The notes below the pieces were generated by a model that was given only the letters and a program-made list of their open reading frames with translations, did not search any database and was not told where the DNA came from. 64,000 bases of DNA from Parvularculaceae bacterium (lineage in GTDB: Bacteria > Pseudomonadota > Alphaproteobacteria > Caulobacterales > Parvularculaceae): NCBI GenBank assembly GCA_028284065.1, contig JANQSJ010000011.1, positions 62,001 through 126,000 on the forward strand, read 5' to 3'. The translations under genes and the position numbers were made by a program. How positions within the stretch are numbered: the first letter of the stretch is position 1; each line of letters opens with the position of its first letter. This document shows positions 50,250 through 59,780 of the stretch, one piece after another.

Positions 50250-51530
50250 ATGGCGGTTTCAAGAAGACGATTTATGGCCGGCGCCGGCGCGTTTTCCTTA
50301 ATCGCCCCTGGCGCGCGCGCGAAAAGCCCGAACGCCGACGGGCTCCTAGAACCCGACGACGAGGCCGCCTGGGCGAAAATCGCCGCCTTCTACGACGTGA
50401 CCGACGCCGTCACCCATGCGGAGAGCGGCTACTGGGGCATGATGGCCCGGCCTGTGCTCGACGCCTATCTTGCGTACACGGAGAGGGTCAATCGCCAGAC
50501 GTCATATTACGCCCGCCGCGAGTACGCCCCGGCGTTCAAGAGCGTCGTCGAGGAGACCGCTGCGCGCCTTGGCGCCGGCCCCGACGAGGTCGCGCTGACG
50601 CGCGGCGCGAGCGAGGCCCTGCAAGGCATCATCGGCGGCTACCGGCGGCTGTCGCCCGGCGACGCGGTCATGTACGCCGACATCGACTACCATTCCATTC
50701 AGGCGACTATGCGCGCCCTTGCGCGGCGCGAAGACTGTCGCGTCGTTGAGCTCGCCGCGCCCGAGGCGGCCGCGCCGGACGCGATGGTCGATTTCTACCG
50801 CGAGGGGCTCGACGAGAACCCTGAGACGAAGTTTCTTCTTCTCACCCATATAAGCCACCGCACCGGGGCGCTTCTGCCGGCGCGCGAGATCGTTGCGCTC
50901 GCTCGCGAACGCGGGGTCGACGTCGTCGTGGACGCAGCGCATTCCTGGGGCCAGGTGGACTTCACCGTAGACGATCTTGGCGCGGACTTTGTCGGATTCA
51001 ACCTGCACAAATGGATCGGCGCGCCTCTTGGCGTCGGCGCGGCTTATATCAAGCGCGGACGCCTTGACGATATCGCCCCGAATATGTCGGCGGCGGACCA
51101 TGAGATGGACAAGATCTCCGGCCGCATCCACACGGGCACCGCGAATTTCGCAGCCTATCTTACCGTTCCCCATGCCTTCGCCTTTCTCGACCGCGTCGGC
51201 GGGTCGGCGCGGGAGGCGCGCTTGCGTTATCTGCGCAGCGTCTGGACGGCGATCGCCCGCGAAGCGCCCAATGTGAAAATTCTGACGGCGGACGACCCTC
51301 GCGCCCATGCCGCCATCACGTCTTTCCGGATCGATGGCGCGGTCAGCGTCGACGCCAACAAGGCGATCGTGACGCGTCTTCTCGACGAGCATGGCGTCTT
51401 CACCGTGCACCGCGATGGCCTCGCCAACGGCGCCTGCGTGCGCGTGACGCCCGGCCTCTTCAATGGCGCCAACGACATGCGCAAGGTCGGGCGCGCCGTT
51501 GCGTCCCTCGCCCGGTCGATACCGGGATGA
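50250..51530 (+). CDS. Tat-exported class V aminotransferase-fold PLP enzyme
   Basis: PLP enzyme of the class V aminotransferase/isopenicillin-N-epimerase type, 426 aa. Unusually it begins with a twin-arginine signal (AVSRRRFMAGAGAFSL, residues about 2-22), implying export with cofactor bound. The PLP lysine lies in NLHKWIGAPLGVG near residue 255, the Asp/His of the PLP ring in VVDAAHSWGQVDF. The His-containing RTGALLPAREIVALA stretch is typical of epimerase-like members. Substrate unknown. ATG with GAAGGAAG. The 217 bases after it contain no gene I recognise. Confidence 0.84.
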   Translation: MAVSRRRFMAGAGAFSLIAPGARAKSPNADGLLEPDDEAAWAKIAAFYDVTDAVTHAESGYWGMMARPVLDAYLAYTERVNRQTSYYARREYAPAFKSVVEETAARLGAGPDEVALTRGASEALQGIIGGYRRLSPGDAVMYADIDYHSIQATMRALARREDCRVVELAAPEAAAPDAMVDFYREGLDENPETKFLLLTHISHRTGALLPAREIVALARERGVDVVVDAAHSWGQVDFTVDDLGADFVGFNLHKWIGAPLGVGAAYIKRGRLDDIAPNMSAADHEMDKISGRIHTGTANFAAYLTVPHAFAFLDRVGGSAREARLRYLRSVWTAIAREAPNVKILTADDPRAHAAITSFRIDGAVSVDANKAIVTRLLDEHGVFTVHRDGLANGACVRVTPGLFNGANDMRKVGRAVASLARSIPG

Positions 51531-51747
51531 CGCTAGCCTAGCGGTCGAGATCGAATTGAAAAGCTGTGACGTCGAATCTGACACAGATACGAATTGCGCG
51601 CTCAACCGGTTGGCGCAGGAACAATCCCTACCCTTAGAATCGCGCTCGTTCAGACAATCACGCGCCTATTTCTCGATGAGCGTTATCTTCGTCTTCCAGT
51701 CAGCCACCCGCCAAGAGCGCGCTATCCGTGTACCGACTTCTTATCCG

Positions 51748-53712
51748 TTACTGCGCCGCAGCGGCTATCCACGCCTCATGCACCGGCGTCGTATCGCCGA
51801 TATGGATGATGTCCCCCCAGGGGTTGTCGCCTGAGGGGTTGGCGATCTCGAAATTCGAGACCATGGCGTCCGGCGCATCGGCTAGGAGCGCGGAGATTAC
51901 GGCCGTTTGGATGCGCCCGGCCCGCTCCGATCGCAGAAATTCGCGGTAGAACGCCGATATCTTGCGATCCGCGGCCAGGGCCCTTTCCAGCGTGTCGTGG
52001 CTGCCCCCCTCATATTCGCCAATGAACCTGGCGCCGAATTCGGCGGCGACGGCGGCATTATCACGTCGAAAATTTATCAGCGCCTGCAGGTTGCGGCCCA
52101 TGGGCCTTTGATCAAGGAGATAGTCTTCAATGCGTTGCGCCAGGGCGCCGGGGTCCGCCCTGAATGCGGCTTTCCAGCGCTTGGTCCAGTCGGCCTTGGA
52201 CAATGGCTCGCCGAAAAGCAGGTTCTTCCGTTCCCATCGGAACCCGCCGCTGTAATAGCCTGTGCTGGCGTAACCGAAGCGACTCATCGGCTCCGCTGAA
52301 GAGGATCTTTCCGCATACCACTGAACGCCCCTGAGAGATTCCCGGAGCCGGCGCTCGGTTGGCGTATGCGTGGCGATGACCATCGTCCATGCCTGGTTAG
52401 GCCTGCCCGCCCTTCTCAGCGCCGCCGCGAATTCTTCGGCGAACATCGCCGACACATAGCCATAGGCGACGCGCAGCGGCCCGCCGCCGGGCCAACCGTC
52501 CTGCGTCTTCAGATACGCGCCGAGACCAGCGAAATGGCGCGTCGATTTGTTGAAGTAGGGCGCCCAGTTCCAAATCTCGTTGCCGATCTCCAGATAGAGC
52601 ATCCTGTCCCGCGGATAGCCATGCACCGCCAGCTGCGCGACGATGCGATCGGCGAGGCGCGCCCATTCGCGGGAAGCGAGAACCGCCTCGGCGACGTCGG
52701 GCGCGGCAACCGCGTCGCGATAGATGGCGTCTCGCTCGGCCTTAGAGTCTGCCGCCGCCCAATCGAGGGCGGCGGGGAAATCCGGCCGTCCCAGCATCGG
52801 CGGCAGGTTGAGCCACAGCGCAACATCGGCCTCCATCGCCAGTATCACATGCGCCTCAAGCGGCGCGCCGGCGAAGGGATTGTGGCTTGGCGCCGACCTG
52901 GGGAACGGTCCATGGCGCAAGAGCGGAAAGTCGCCCTTCAGCGCCCAGGTATGCGCGGCGAACGGCGTGATGTCGTCAGCGTGCGTGATGTGTCCGTTAT
53001 TGACCTGCGCCAAATTCATGGTTCGGACAACATCATAGGCGCCGACGACGGATTTGAACTCCGGCGTGAAGACGCGTCCCGCGGCGAGATCGTCGGCGTA
53101 GCGGGCGCGGTAGGCGCGCATGGCGAAGACCCGGCCGCCATCGGGGATGCGGTCAATGCGGACGCCGCTGCGATTCATGCGCGAGGCCGGCGCGCTCAAT
53201 TCAATTCGGGTCGGGCCTGCGCGGCGCCATTGCGACTCCGGGGTCACTGTGAGCTTCACGTTCGCTTCGCCGGGGCCTTCATAGCTCCAGTCGACAATCC
53301 ACTCCCCCGCGTACCAGTCGGGCGCCGTTTCCGCGCCCGCCCTTATCCACCCGACGTCGATCCATGCGCCCTTAGGTAGGTTCTTGAAGCTATGGTCCGT
53401 AAGGTCGTAAATCCCCTCGGCGATCATTTCCTCAAACGACAGCTTCGTCTTTCCGTCGATTAGCGTCGTCGAAATCGCCCGCGCCGGATTGAGTTTCAGC
53501 GCGTTGATAAGCGGGTCCTCGGTGCGCCATTCGGCGAAGCGACCAACCCCGATCTGGAATAAGGGGCCGGCGGGAGACGAAGGCGAGGCCGCAGGTAGGG
53601 GCGCGTCGGCGCCGTCGCTGGGCTGACCATCAGCGCGAGCGGAGACTGCGGCGCAAACAAGAGCAAGGATGGCGGTCAAAAGGACCGACGGACTTCCGGC
53701 GCGGCCAAACAC
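51748..53712 (-). CDS. Exported GH-A-like glycoside hydrolase fold protein of unknown specificity
   Basis: Exported protein of 654 aa, possibly a TIM-barrel glycosidase. The start is probably GTG at 53710-53712: GGAGGTGA lies 5 bases upstream, and the signal peptide (VLLTAILALVCAAVSARADG) then begins at once. A longer frame reaches a GTG at 53826 that overlaps the hisG stop. The sequence YLEIGNEIWNWAPYF (about residue 400) resembles the acid/base Asn-Glu of clan GH-A, and FIGEYEGGSHD (about residue 575) could hold the nucleophile Glu. I cannot name a family or substrate. It lies 110 bases downstream of hisG. Confidence 0.6.
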   Translation of the reverse strand: MFGRAGSPSVLLTAILALVCAAVSARADGQPSDGADAPLPAASPSSPAGPLFQIGVGRFAEWRTEDPLINALKLNPARAISTTLIDGKTKLSFEEMIAEGIYDLTDHSFKNLPKGAWIDVGWIRAGAETAPDWYAGEWIVDWSYEGPGEANVKLTVTPESQWRRAGPTRIELSAPASRMNRSGVRIDRIPDGGRVFAMRAYRARYADDLAAGRVFTPEFKSVVGAYDVVRTMNLAQVNNGHITHADDITPFAAHTWALKGDFPLLRHGPFPRSAPSHNPFAGAPLEAHVILAMEADVALWLNLPPMLGRPDFPAALDWAAADSKAERDAIYRDAVAAPDVAEAVLASREWARLADRIVAQLAVHGYPRDRMLYLEIGNEIWNWAPYFNKSTRHFAGLGAYLKTQDGWPGGGPLRVAYGYVSAMFAEEFAAALRRAGRPNQAWTMVIATHTPTERRLRESLRGVQWYAERSSSAEPMSRFGYASTGYYSGGFRWERKNLLFGEPLSKADWTKRWKAAFRADPGALAQRIEDYLLDQRPMGRNLQALINFRRDNAAVAAEFGARFIGEYEGGSHDTLERALAADRKISAFYREFLRSERAGRIQTAVISALLADAPDAMVSNFEIANPSGDNPWGDIIHIGDTTPVHEAWIAAAAQ

Positions 53713-53822
53713 GTCGCTCACCTCCAGCTCGCTCGCCTTTGCGACGCCGTCGCGCCGCATGTCCGAAGCTGTCGCCGCGATTTTCGCCGCGAAGCGCGCC
53801 GGCCCGCCGCACCAGACAGGCC

Positions 53823-54722
53823 TCACGGCATCATTTTTTCGATCGGGGCTACGAGGATAGCCGTCGCCCCCAACCGCTTCAACTCTTCAAGAGTCGACCA
53901 GAACACCTCCTCGACGCACACGGCATGGATCGCCACGACGTCGTCTCGGCCCGCCAGTTCCAGAACCGTCGGCGCTTCCGCGCCGGGCAGCAGGCCGACA
54001 ATGTCGGCGACGGCCTCGCGTGGCGCGTTGAGCATGACGTACTTGGCGTTTCGCGAGGCGATAACCCCGTCGATCCGAGTCATCAGGCTGTCGAACGCCG
54101 ACTGATTGGATGGGCTTAGGGCCCCTGGCCGTTTGATCAGGATCGCCTCGGAGTCGAACACTGTCGCGGTCGGCTTCAGCCCGTGCGCTTCAAGCGTCGC
54201 GCCCGTGGAGACGATGTCGCATACCGCATCGGCGATCTTCAGTTTCGGCGCGATTTCCACCGAACCGGACATTTCCGCCGTCGACGCGGCGACGCCAGCG
54301 CGGTTCAAGAACGCCTGCGTCAGCGCCGGATAGGATGTGGCGATCCGTTTGGCCGCGTACGAGCCAAGATCATCCGACGCCCAAGATTTCGGCGCGGCGA
54401 GCATCAGCCGGCAGCGGGCGAATCCTAGTCGCGACACGAGGGTCGCAGCGGCCGGATCGTCGGCCTCCCGTCCGCGCCCAAGTCGGTGTTCTTCAAAGAC
54501 GTTCTCGCCGACAATGCCGATGTCGCATACGCCGTCGTCGACAAGAGAGGGAATGTCGTCGTCTCTGACCAAGAGGATGTCGATCGGCAGTTCGCGCGCG
54601 CGGCCGTAAAGATTGTCCTTGGCGCGGGAGATGGAGAGCCCGCACTTCTTCAACAGATCAAACGTGCCGTCGGCAAGGCGACCCGACTTCTGCAACGCAA
54701 GCCTGAGCCGTTCATCCGTCAT
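53823..54722 (-). CDS. hisG: ATP phosphoribosyltransferase (long-form HisG)
   Basis: First enzyme of histidine synthesis, condensing ATP and PRPP; 299 aa, cytosolic. The PRPP-binding motif ADAVCDIVSTGATLEAHGL is intact near residue 160, and the N-terminal LRLALQKSGRLADGT is canonical. The length includes the C-terminal regulatory ACT-like domain (from about residue 220), so HisZ is not needed. I start it at ATG 54720-54722; a GTG 12 bases upstream is possible. Other his genes are not in the window. It diverges from the fusion oxidoreductase at 54869. Confidence 0.92.
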   Translation of the reverse strand: MTDERLRLALQKSGRLADGTFDLLKKCGLSISRAKDNLYGRARELPIDILLVRDDDIPSLVDDGVCDIGIVGENVFEEHRLGRGREADDPAAATLVSRLGFARCRLMLAAPKSWASDDLGSYAAKRIATSYPALTQAFLNRAGVAASTAEMSGSVEIAPKLKIADAVCDIVSTGATLEAHGLKPTATVFDSEAILIKRPGALSPSNQSAFDSLMTRIDGVIASRNAKYVMLNAPREAVADIVGLLPGAEAPTVLELAGRDDVVAIHAVCVEEVFWSTLEELKRLGATAILVAPIEKMMP

Positions 54723-54868
54723 CCAAATACCCACTTCCCTTCGCGCCCGGCGCGAAACCGGTCGCCGCGACGCGCGCCCTTTGACGGCGCCAGCCGCCGC
54801 CTATATCCGGCTTGTCGATACGCGAACTGATACGCAACCGACCCGCCCCGCCGCAACAGGACGCATGC

Positions 54869-56545
54869 ATGACCGCTTCACCTGACGACGCAAAGGCCGC
54901 CGCGATCATAGGCGACATGAATTACCGCTTCTCCGAAGCGCAGCTCGATGCGCTGAGAGCCTATGGCGAGACGCGCTCCTACAAGACCGGAGAACGCTTT
55001 TTCAATGAAGGCGACGTCGACCCCGACGTGCTGGTTCTCCTGAGCGGACAGCTCGACGTACACCTCTATGAAATCGGCGAGAAACGCCGGGTCGGCTGGC
55101 TGGAGCGAGGCCAGTTTACCGGCGACGTGCAGCAGATTACCGGCCAGCCGTCGCTTGTCTCCGCGGAAATGACCGAGGACGGCGAGGTCCTGCATATCCC
55201 CGCCGCTGCGTTGCGCCGGATCCTCGTTGAAAACTCGGAGCTGTCCGACTCTTTCGTCACGACCTTCATCGCCCGTCGCGCCTGGGCAAGGGCCAGCGGC
55301 AGGAAAAGCGTCGTCCTGGTGGGCCGCGCCCTCGACCGGGCCTCGTTCGCCCTGCGCGATCTCCTGACCAAGCATGACGTGCCGCATGTTTGGGTGGAGG
55401 CTGACAGCGACCCTTCCGCAGAGGCGATCGTCGCAAAGCTCGACCTGACCCTCGACGACACGCCAATCCTGATCACGGGCGAACGACGTTTCGTGCGGCC
55501 TTCGCTTGAAGACGCGGGCCGGGTCCTTGGGCTTGACCTGCTGCCTGACGGCGCCAGTGCGGACGTGATTGTCATCGGCGCCGGCCCGGCCGGCCTCGCC
55601 GCTTCCGTCTACGCGGCCTCCGAAGGCCTCAGCGTCGTCGCCATCGACAGCGTCGCGCCCGGCGGCCAGGCCGCCACCAGTTCCAAGATCGAGAACTATC
55701 TCGGCTTCCCGTCCGGCATTTCCGGGCGCGACCTTGCCGACCGCGCGCGCGTGCAGGCGCAGAAATTCGGCGCGCGCCTCGCCGCGCCTGTAAGAGCGGC
55801 CGCGCTTGAACGGGAAGGCGCGGAATACGCAGTCGTTTTGAGGGACGGCCGGCGGCTCCGCGGCAAAGCCGTCGTCATCGCCACGGGCGCGGAATACCGC
55901 AAACTGCCCATCGAAAACCTTGAGGAGTTCGAGGGCCGCGGCGTCTATTATGGCGCGACGGCGATGGAGGCGCAGATCTGCACCGGCTCGTCCGTTGTCG
56001 TCGTCGGCGCCGGGAACTCAGCCGGCCAAGGGGCCTCCTTCCTCGCCAAGACCGCAAAGGACGTATACGTTCTTTTCCGCCGCAAGAACATTCGCGACAC
56101 GATGTCGGAATACCTCGTCCGCCGTCTTGAAGAGACGCCAAACGTTCACCTTCGCGCCGAAACGCAGATCAGCCGCCTCATCGGCTGCGAGAACCGCCTG
56201 CGCAAGATCGCCGTCACCTCGCCCACTGGCGAAGATGAAATTGACGCGGGCTTCGCCTTTATGTTCACCGGCGCCGAGCCGGGCGCCGACTGGCTGCCTG
56301 ACACGGTCGCGCGCGATGCGAAAGGCTTCCTGAAGACAGGCGGCGACATTGAAAACCTCGACCTCGTCCGCGCCGGGTGGTCGCTCGACCGCATGCCGAC
56401 CCGGTATGAGACCGCGTGGCCGCGAGTGTTCGCCGTCGGCGATGTGCGGGCGGGATCCACAAAACGCGTCGCCTCCGGCGTTGGCGAAGGCTCCGTCGTC
56501 ATTCAGGCCGTGCACGCGGCGATCTCGGAGATCGAAAATCAGTGA
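54869..56545 (+). CDS. Cyclic-nucleotide-binding domain fused to a thioredoxin-reductase-like flavoprotein lacking the CxxC
   Basis: Two-part protein of 558 aa. The first 130 or so residues form a cyclic-nucleotide-binding (CRP/cNMP) beta-roll (RSYKTGERFFNEGDVDPDVLVLLSG). A short Rossmann-like segment follows, then a thioredoxin-reductase-like core: FAD motif DVIVIGAGPAGLAASVYAA, NADPH motif VVVVGAGNSAGQ and end motif RVFAVGDVRAGSTKRVASGVGEG. The redox pair CATC of true reductases is replaced by the GATAMEAQIC stretch, so thioredoxin cannot be reduced in the usual way. ATG at 54869 with AGGA upstream. Converges with the type II NADH dehydrogenase, overlapping it by 7 bases. Confidence 0.87.
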   Translation: MTASPDDAKAAAIIGDMNYRFSEAQLDALRAYGETRSYKTGERFFNEGDVDPDVLVLLSGQLDVHLYEIGEKRRVGWLERGQFTGDVQQITGQPSLVSAEMTEDGEVLHIPAAALRRILVENSELSDSFVTTFIARRAWARASGRKSVVLVGRALDRASFALRDLLTKHDVPHVWVEADSDPSAEAIVAKLDLTLDDTPILITGERRFVRPSLEDAGRVLGLDLLPDGASADVIVIGAGPAGLAASVYAASEGLSVVAIDSVAPGGQAATSSKIENYLGFPSGISGRDLADRARVQAQKFGARLAAPVRAAALEREGAEYAVVLRDGRRLRGKAVVIATGAEYRKLPIENLEEFEGRGVYYGATAMEAQICTGSSVVVVGAGNSAGQGASFLAKTAKDVYVLFRRKNIRDTMSEYLVRRLEETPNVHLRAETQISRLIGCENRLRKIAVTSPTGEDEIDAGFAFMFTGAEPGADWLPDTVARDAKGFLKTGGDIENLDLVRAGWSLDRMPTRYETAWPRVFAVGDVRAGSTKRVASGVGEGSVVIQAVHAAISEIENQ

Positions 56546-57942
56546 AGCTTTAGCTTCGGCCGCGCCACCTGGTTCACATGGCCGATCAGGATCATGAAGA
56601 GCCCACGCAGCCATCCATGGATCGCCAGCAAGTGCATGCGGTAAAGCGACAGGTACATGAAACGCGCCATGCGCCCCTCCACCGCCATGCGCCCGCCGAC
56701 AAGATTGCCCATAAGGCTGCCCACGGTTGAAAACCGCGACAACGACACAAGCGATCCATAATCTCTATACTGAAAGGTCTTTAGGTCGCCGCCTGTAATA
56801 TGCGCGAGGATATTATCGAACGTCGTCTCCGCCATCTGGTGCGCGGCCTGCGCGCGCGGCGGTATAGGCCGTTCCGCGCCGTCCGGCTGGAAAAGGGCGC
56901 AGTCGCCGATGGCGAAAATCCGCTCGTCGCGGGTCGTCTGCATTGTCGGCCGCACCACGAGTTGATCATTGCGGCTCGTCTCCAGCCCGCCAATTTCTTT
57001 CAGGAACTCCGGCGCCTTGACGCCCGCGGCCCAGATCTTGAGGTCGCCCGCCACAGTCTCGCCGGACTTCAACCGCATGCCGTAGGGCGTGACTTCGGTC
57101 ACCTGCGCGTTCGTCATCACTTTAACGCCGAGGGCCTCAAGCTCTTCGCGCGCCGCCTGCGACAGATCCTCCGGCAGGGCGGGCAGGATGTTGGGCCCGG
57201 CTTCGAGAAGCGTCACTTTCAGCCGGCTTTCGTCGAAAACTTCCAGCCCGTAATGCTTCAACGCGCCGGCTGCGTTATATAGTTCCGCGGCAAGTTCGAC
57301 GCCCGTGGCGCCCCCGCCAACGATTGTCACCCTGACATATTCATCCGCATGGGAATAAAGCGACATCGCCCGCGACACGCGCAGGCACTGGCTGAGAAGC
57401 TTTTGGCGAAACCGGTCTGCTTCGGCCCGGCTTTCCAGAAACAGGCAATGGTCCTTGACGCCCGGCACGCCGAAATCGTTCGCCACCGAGCCCACCGCGA
57501 TCACGAGGTAATCATACCGGATGGCGTGCTCGCCCATTATTTCGACGCCATTCTCGTCGAGGAGCGGCGACACGATCACGCATTGGCGTTCGCGGTCGAT
57601 ATCCTTCAGCGCGCCCAGAAAAAACCGGTAGCCGCACTGGTGCCCATGGCCGCGATAGCCGACTTCGTCGATATTCGCATCTAGGGAGCCGGCCGCCACT
57701 TCGTGCAGAAGCGGCTTCCAGATGTGCGAACGGTTCTTTTCCAGAAGGATAATGTCATAGGCGTTCCGACCGAGCCGCTTGCCGAGGCGCGCGGCGAGTT
57801 CAAGCCCGCCAGCGCCGCCGCCGACGATCACAATCTGGGTCTTCTTGGTCTTCGGCTTTCGCGCACTGGCGTCCGAAGGGGGGGAAACCGCCTCGACAGC
57901 CACGTCGACTATTTCGCTAGTCCTCAACGCCTGATCCGACAT
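56539..57942 (-). CDS. ndh: Type II NADH dehydrogenase (NDH-2) family flavoprotein
   Basis: Membrane-associated, non-proton-pumping NADH:quinone oxidoreductase, 467 aa. The FAD motif TQIVIVGGGAGGLELAARL comes first (about residue 35), followed by the NAD motif VRVTIVGGGATGVELAAEL (about residue 200) and the FAD-binding ERIFAIGDCALFQ. The C-terminal amphipathic, partly hydrophobic segment (MARFMYLSLYRMHLLAIHGW) fits membrane association. The ATG at 57940-57942 has GGAGAG upstream; the frame is open to 58002. It could also use NADPH; the family is clear. Confidence 0.9.
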   Translation of the reverse strand: MSDQALRTSEIVDVAVEAVSPPSDASARKPKTKKTQIVIVGGGAGGLELAARLGKRLGRNAYDIILLEKNRSHIWKPLLHEVAAGSLDANIDEVGYRGHGHQCGYRFFLGALKDIDRERQCVIVSPLLDENGVEIMGEHAIRYDYLVIAVGSVANDFGVPGVKDHCLFLESRAEADRFRQKLLSQCLRVSRAMSLYSHADEYVRVTIVGGGATGVELAAELYNAAGALKHYGLEVFDESRLKVTLLEAGPNILPALPEDLSQAAREELEALGVKVMTNAQVTEVTPYGMRLKSGETVAGDLKIWAAGVKAPEFLKEIGGLETSRNDQLVVRPTMQTTRDERIFAIGDCALFQPDGAERPIPPRAQAAHQMAETTFDNILAHITGGDLKTFQYRDYGSLVSLSRFSTVGSLMGNLVGGRMAVEGRMARFMYLSLYRMHLLAIHGWLRGLFMILIGHVNQVARPKLKLH

Positions 57943-58142
57943 CGCCCGACTCTCCGCTTTTCCGCCGTCGGTCTTGGCGCCGACGCGTTTGCTGCTGACC
58001 AAGCTTATACAGTCTTTTCGTCCCGCGCGACGCGACGCTGACGCCGCACAGGCTACGCGACACTATCCGCAGGCTCCGGCGACGGCGCAGCCATTTATCG
58101 CTGTAGAGACGAATATTGCGTTACGGCCGGCGTCGCGACGCC

Positions 58143-58916
58143 TTACTGCGCCGTAATGCCGCCGTCGATCTTAAACTCGCTCGCCGTGACGAACCGCGAT
58201 TCGTCGGACGCGAGGTAAACGACCGCGTACCCCACATCTTCCGGCTCAGCGAGACGCTTCAAGGGGATTTGTCGCACGAGCTTGCGCTCACCCTCCTCGC
58301 CGCCGCCGCCGAGCGCCACAAGGGGGTCGATAATCGGCGTGCGCGTGAAGACTGGATGGACGGAGTTGCAGCGAATGTCATAGCCGGACTTCGCGCAATG
58401 AAGCGCGATGGACTTCGACATCATCCACACCGACGCCTTCGCGACATTATAGGCGAGCATGTTCCCGTCGGCGATAATGCCGGCCACCGAAGAAATGTTG
58501 ATGATAGAGGCGGGCTGCGCGTCCTTCAGATAGGGCAAGGCGAGCTGCGTTCCGACGAATATCGAGTCGACGTCGACCTCCTGGCATTTGCGCCAGGCGT
58601 CCATCGTCTCTGTCTCGATGTTGCCGAAAGAGCCGATGCCGGCATTGTTGACGAGCACGTTGATCCCGCCCATCGCCTCGGCCGCGCCGGCGAGCACGCG
58701 CTTCCAGTCTTCCTCGCTTACAACGTCATGGCTGAAGGCGGCGGCGACGCCGGGCTGGTCCTTGTTAAGTTCAGCCGCGACGGCTTCGGCGCCCTCCTCA
58801 TTGACATCGGTGACAGCGACCTTCGCGCCCTCGGCCGCGAACATGCGCGCGAAGCAAGCGCCTAATCCTTGCGCCCCGCCGGTAATCAGCGCCTTCTTGC
58901 CGTCCAGTCGCGCCAT
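58143..58916 (-). CDS. Short-chain dehydrogenase/reductase
   Basis: Classical SDR, 257 aa, probably NAD-dependent because an acidic residue ends the second strand (VAVTDVNEEG). The motifs are TGGAQGLG at about residues 12-19, NNAG, and the catalytic Ser-Tyr-Lys with YNVAK at about residue 155. The C-terminus VTASEFKIDGGITAQ is typical of the 3-hydroxysteroid/glucose dehydrogenase-like SDR group. The substrate is not identifiable. ATG start. 200 bases separate it from the NDH-2 gene downstream on the same strand. Confidence 0.88.
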   Translation of the reverse strand: MARLDGKKALITGGAQGLGACFARMFAAEGAKVAVTDVNEEGAEAVAAELNKDQPGVAAAFSHDVVSEEDWKRVLAGAAEAMGGINVLVNNAGIGSFGNIETETMDAWRKCQEVDVDSIFVGTQLALPYLKDAQPASIINISSVAGIIADGNMLAYNVAKASVWMMSKSIALHCAKSGYDIRCNSVHPVFTRTPIIDPLVALGGGGEEGERKLVRQIPLKRLAEPEDVGYAVVYLASDESRFVTASEFKIDGGITAQ

Positions 58917-59082
58917 CGCCCGTCTCCTTGATTTTAATTGCGCCGTCGCTGGCGGCGAACCTAGCTACGCCGCCCGCGTTCGACCAGCGCCGGTCGCAAT
59001 CATTGTTGGCGGCGGCGCATCTCACCGGAGCTGGTCCGGCGGCCGGTCCTCTGGCGTAGATAAGCTGCTAAGGAAACGCTCT

Positions 59083-59448
59083 ATGACCAACGCTTCGCGC
59101 CAGAAAGAGCACGCCGCCATGATGCGCCGGATAGCGGCCGATGCGGCCGTTGGCTCGTGCGCCGGGGCCGCATTCGCGCTCATCGTCGTCCTCGGAGACA
59201 TTGGCGGCTTTGGCGAACTCGCTGCGAGCGGCGGCTCGACGCTCATCGCCGCTTGCGCGCTCAGCATTGCGCTCGCGTCGAGCTGGGGGGCGATCGCCGC
59301 CGGAATTTCGATTTTCTCGATCGCCAAGGAAGGCGACAGCCGGCGGAGCGGCGGCAAGTTCATTTCGCAGCGCGGCGGCCTCTTGCAGCCCGCGCTCATT
59401 CCCGCACGCCGGCCCTCCGCAAGAGGCGCCGCGCGCCCACGGCGCTAG
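59083..59448 (+). CDS. Small two-helix membrane protein, no recognised family
   Basis: Hypothetical protein of 121 aa. Two hydrophobic helices lie at about residues 22-42 (AVGSCAGAAFALIVVLGDI) and 50-78 (STLIAACALSIALASSWGAI). The C-terminal third is basic with many Arg. ATG at 59083 has AAGGAAA upstream. I recognise no motif. It is divergent from the SDR and converges with the zeta inhibitor gene (9-base gap). Confidence 0.6.
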   Translation: MTNASRQKEHAAMMRRIAADAAVGSCAGAAFALIVVLGDIGGFGELAASGGSTLIAACALSIALASSWGAIAAGISIFSIAKEGDSRRSGGKFISQRGGLLQPALIPARRPSARGAARPRR

Positions 59449-59456
59449 CGGGCCGG

Positions 59457-59780
59457 TCAGCCCTCTTTCTCGATTTCCTCGATCGCCACCGCGAACAGCT
59501 CATCGAGCCTACGTCGTATCGTCTCGTCGTCCATCTCCACGCCCGCGGCGTCGAAATCCGCGCGCAGTTTGCGGAAGACGTCCTCGTCGCCGGGCTCCTC
59601 AAGGTCCGCCACGATCAGCGACCCGGCATACTCCTCAGCCTTTTCGCCTTCGAGGCCGAGGTGCTCGGCCGCCCAACGCCCGACCAGCTTGTCGCGCCGC
59701 GCCTCGGCCTTGAAACGCAGTTCGGCGTCATGGGCGAACTTCGCCTCGAATGTGTCCTTGCGATCGTCAAAGGTGGTCAT
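59457..59780 (-). CDS. F1-ATPase zeta inhibitor subunit (DUF1476)
   Basis: Soluble four-helix protein of 107 aa. The family is the alphaproteobacterial zeta subunit, which in Paracoccus binds the F1 part and blocks ATP hydrolysis. The N-terminal inhibitory helix ([22 protein letters not shown]) and the stretch [17 protein letters not shown] are the hallmarks. ATG start. It diverges from purC, with 281 bases between them that show no other gene. The gene family itself supports alphaproteobacterial origin. Confidence 0.92.
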   Translation of the reverse strand: MTTFDDRKDTFEAKFAHDAELRFKAEARRDKLVGRWAAEHLGLEGEKAEEYAGSLIVADLEEPGDEDVFRKLRADFDAAGVEMDDETIRRRLDELFAVAIEEIEKEG

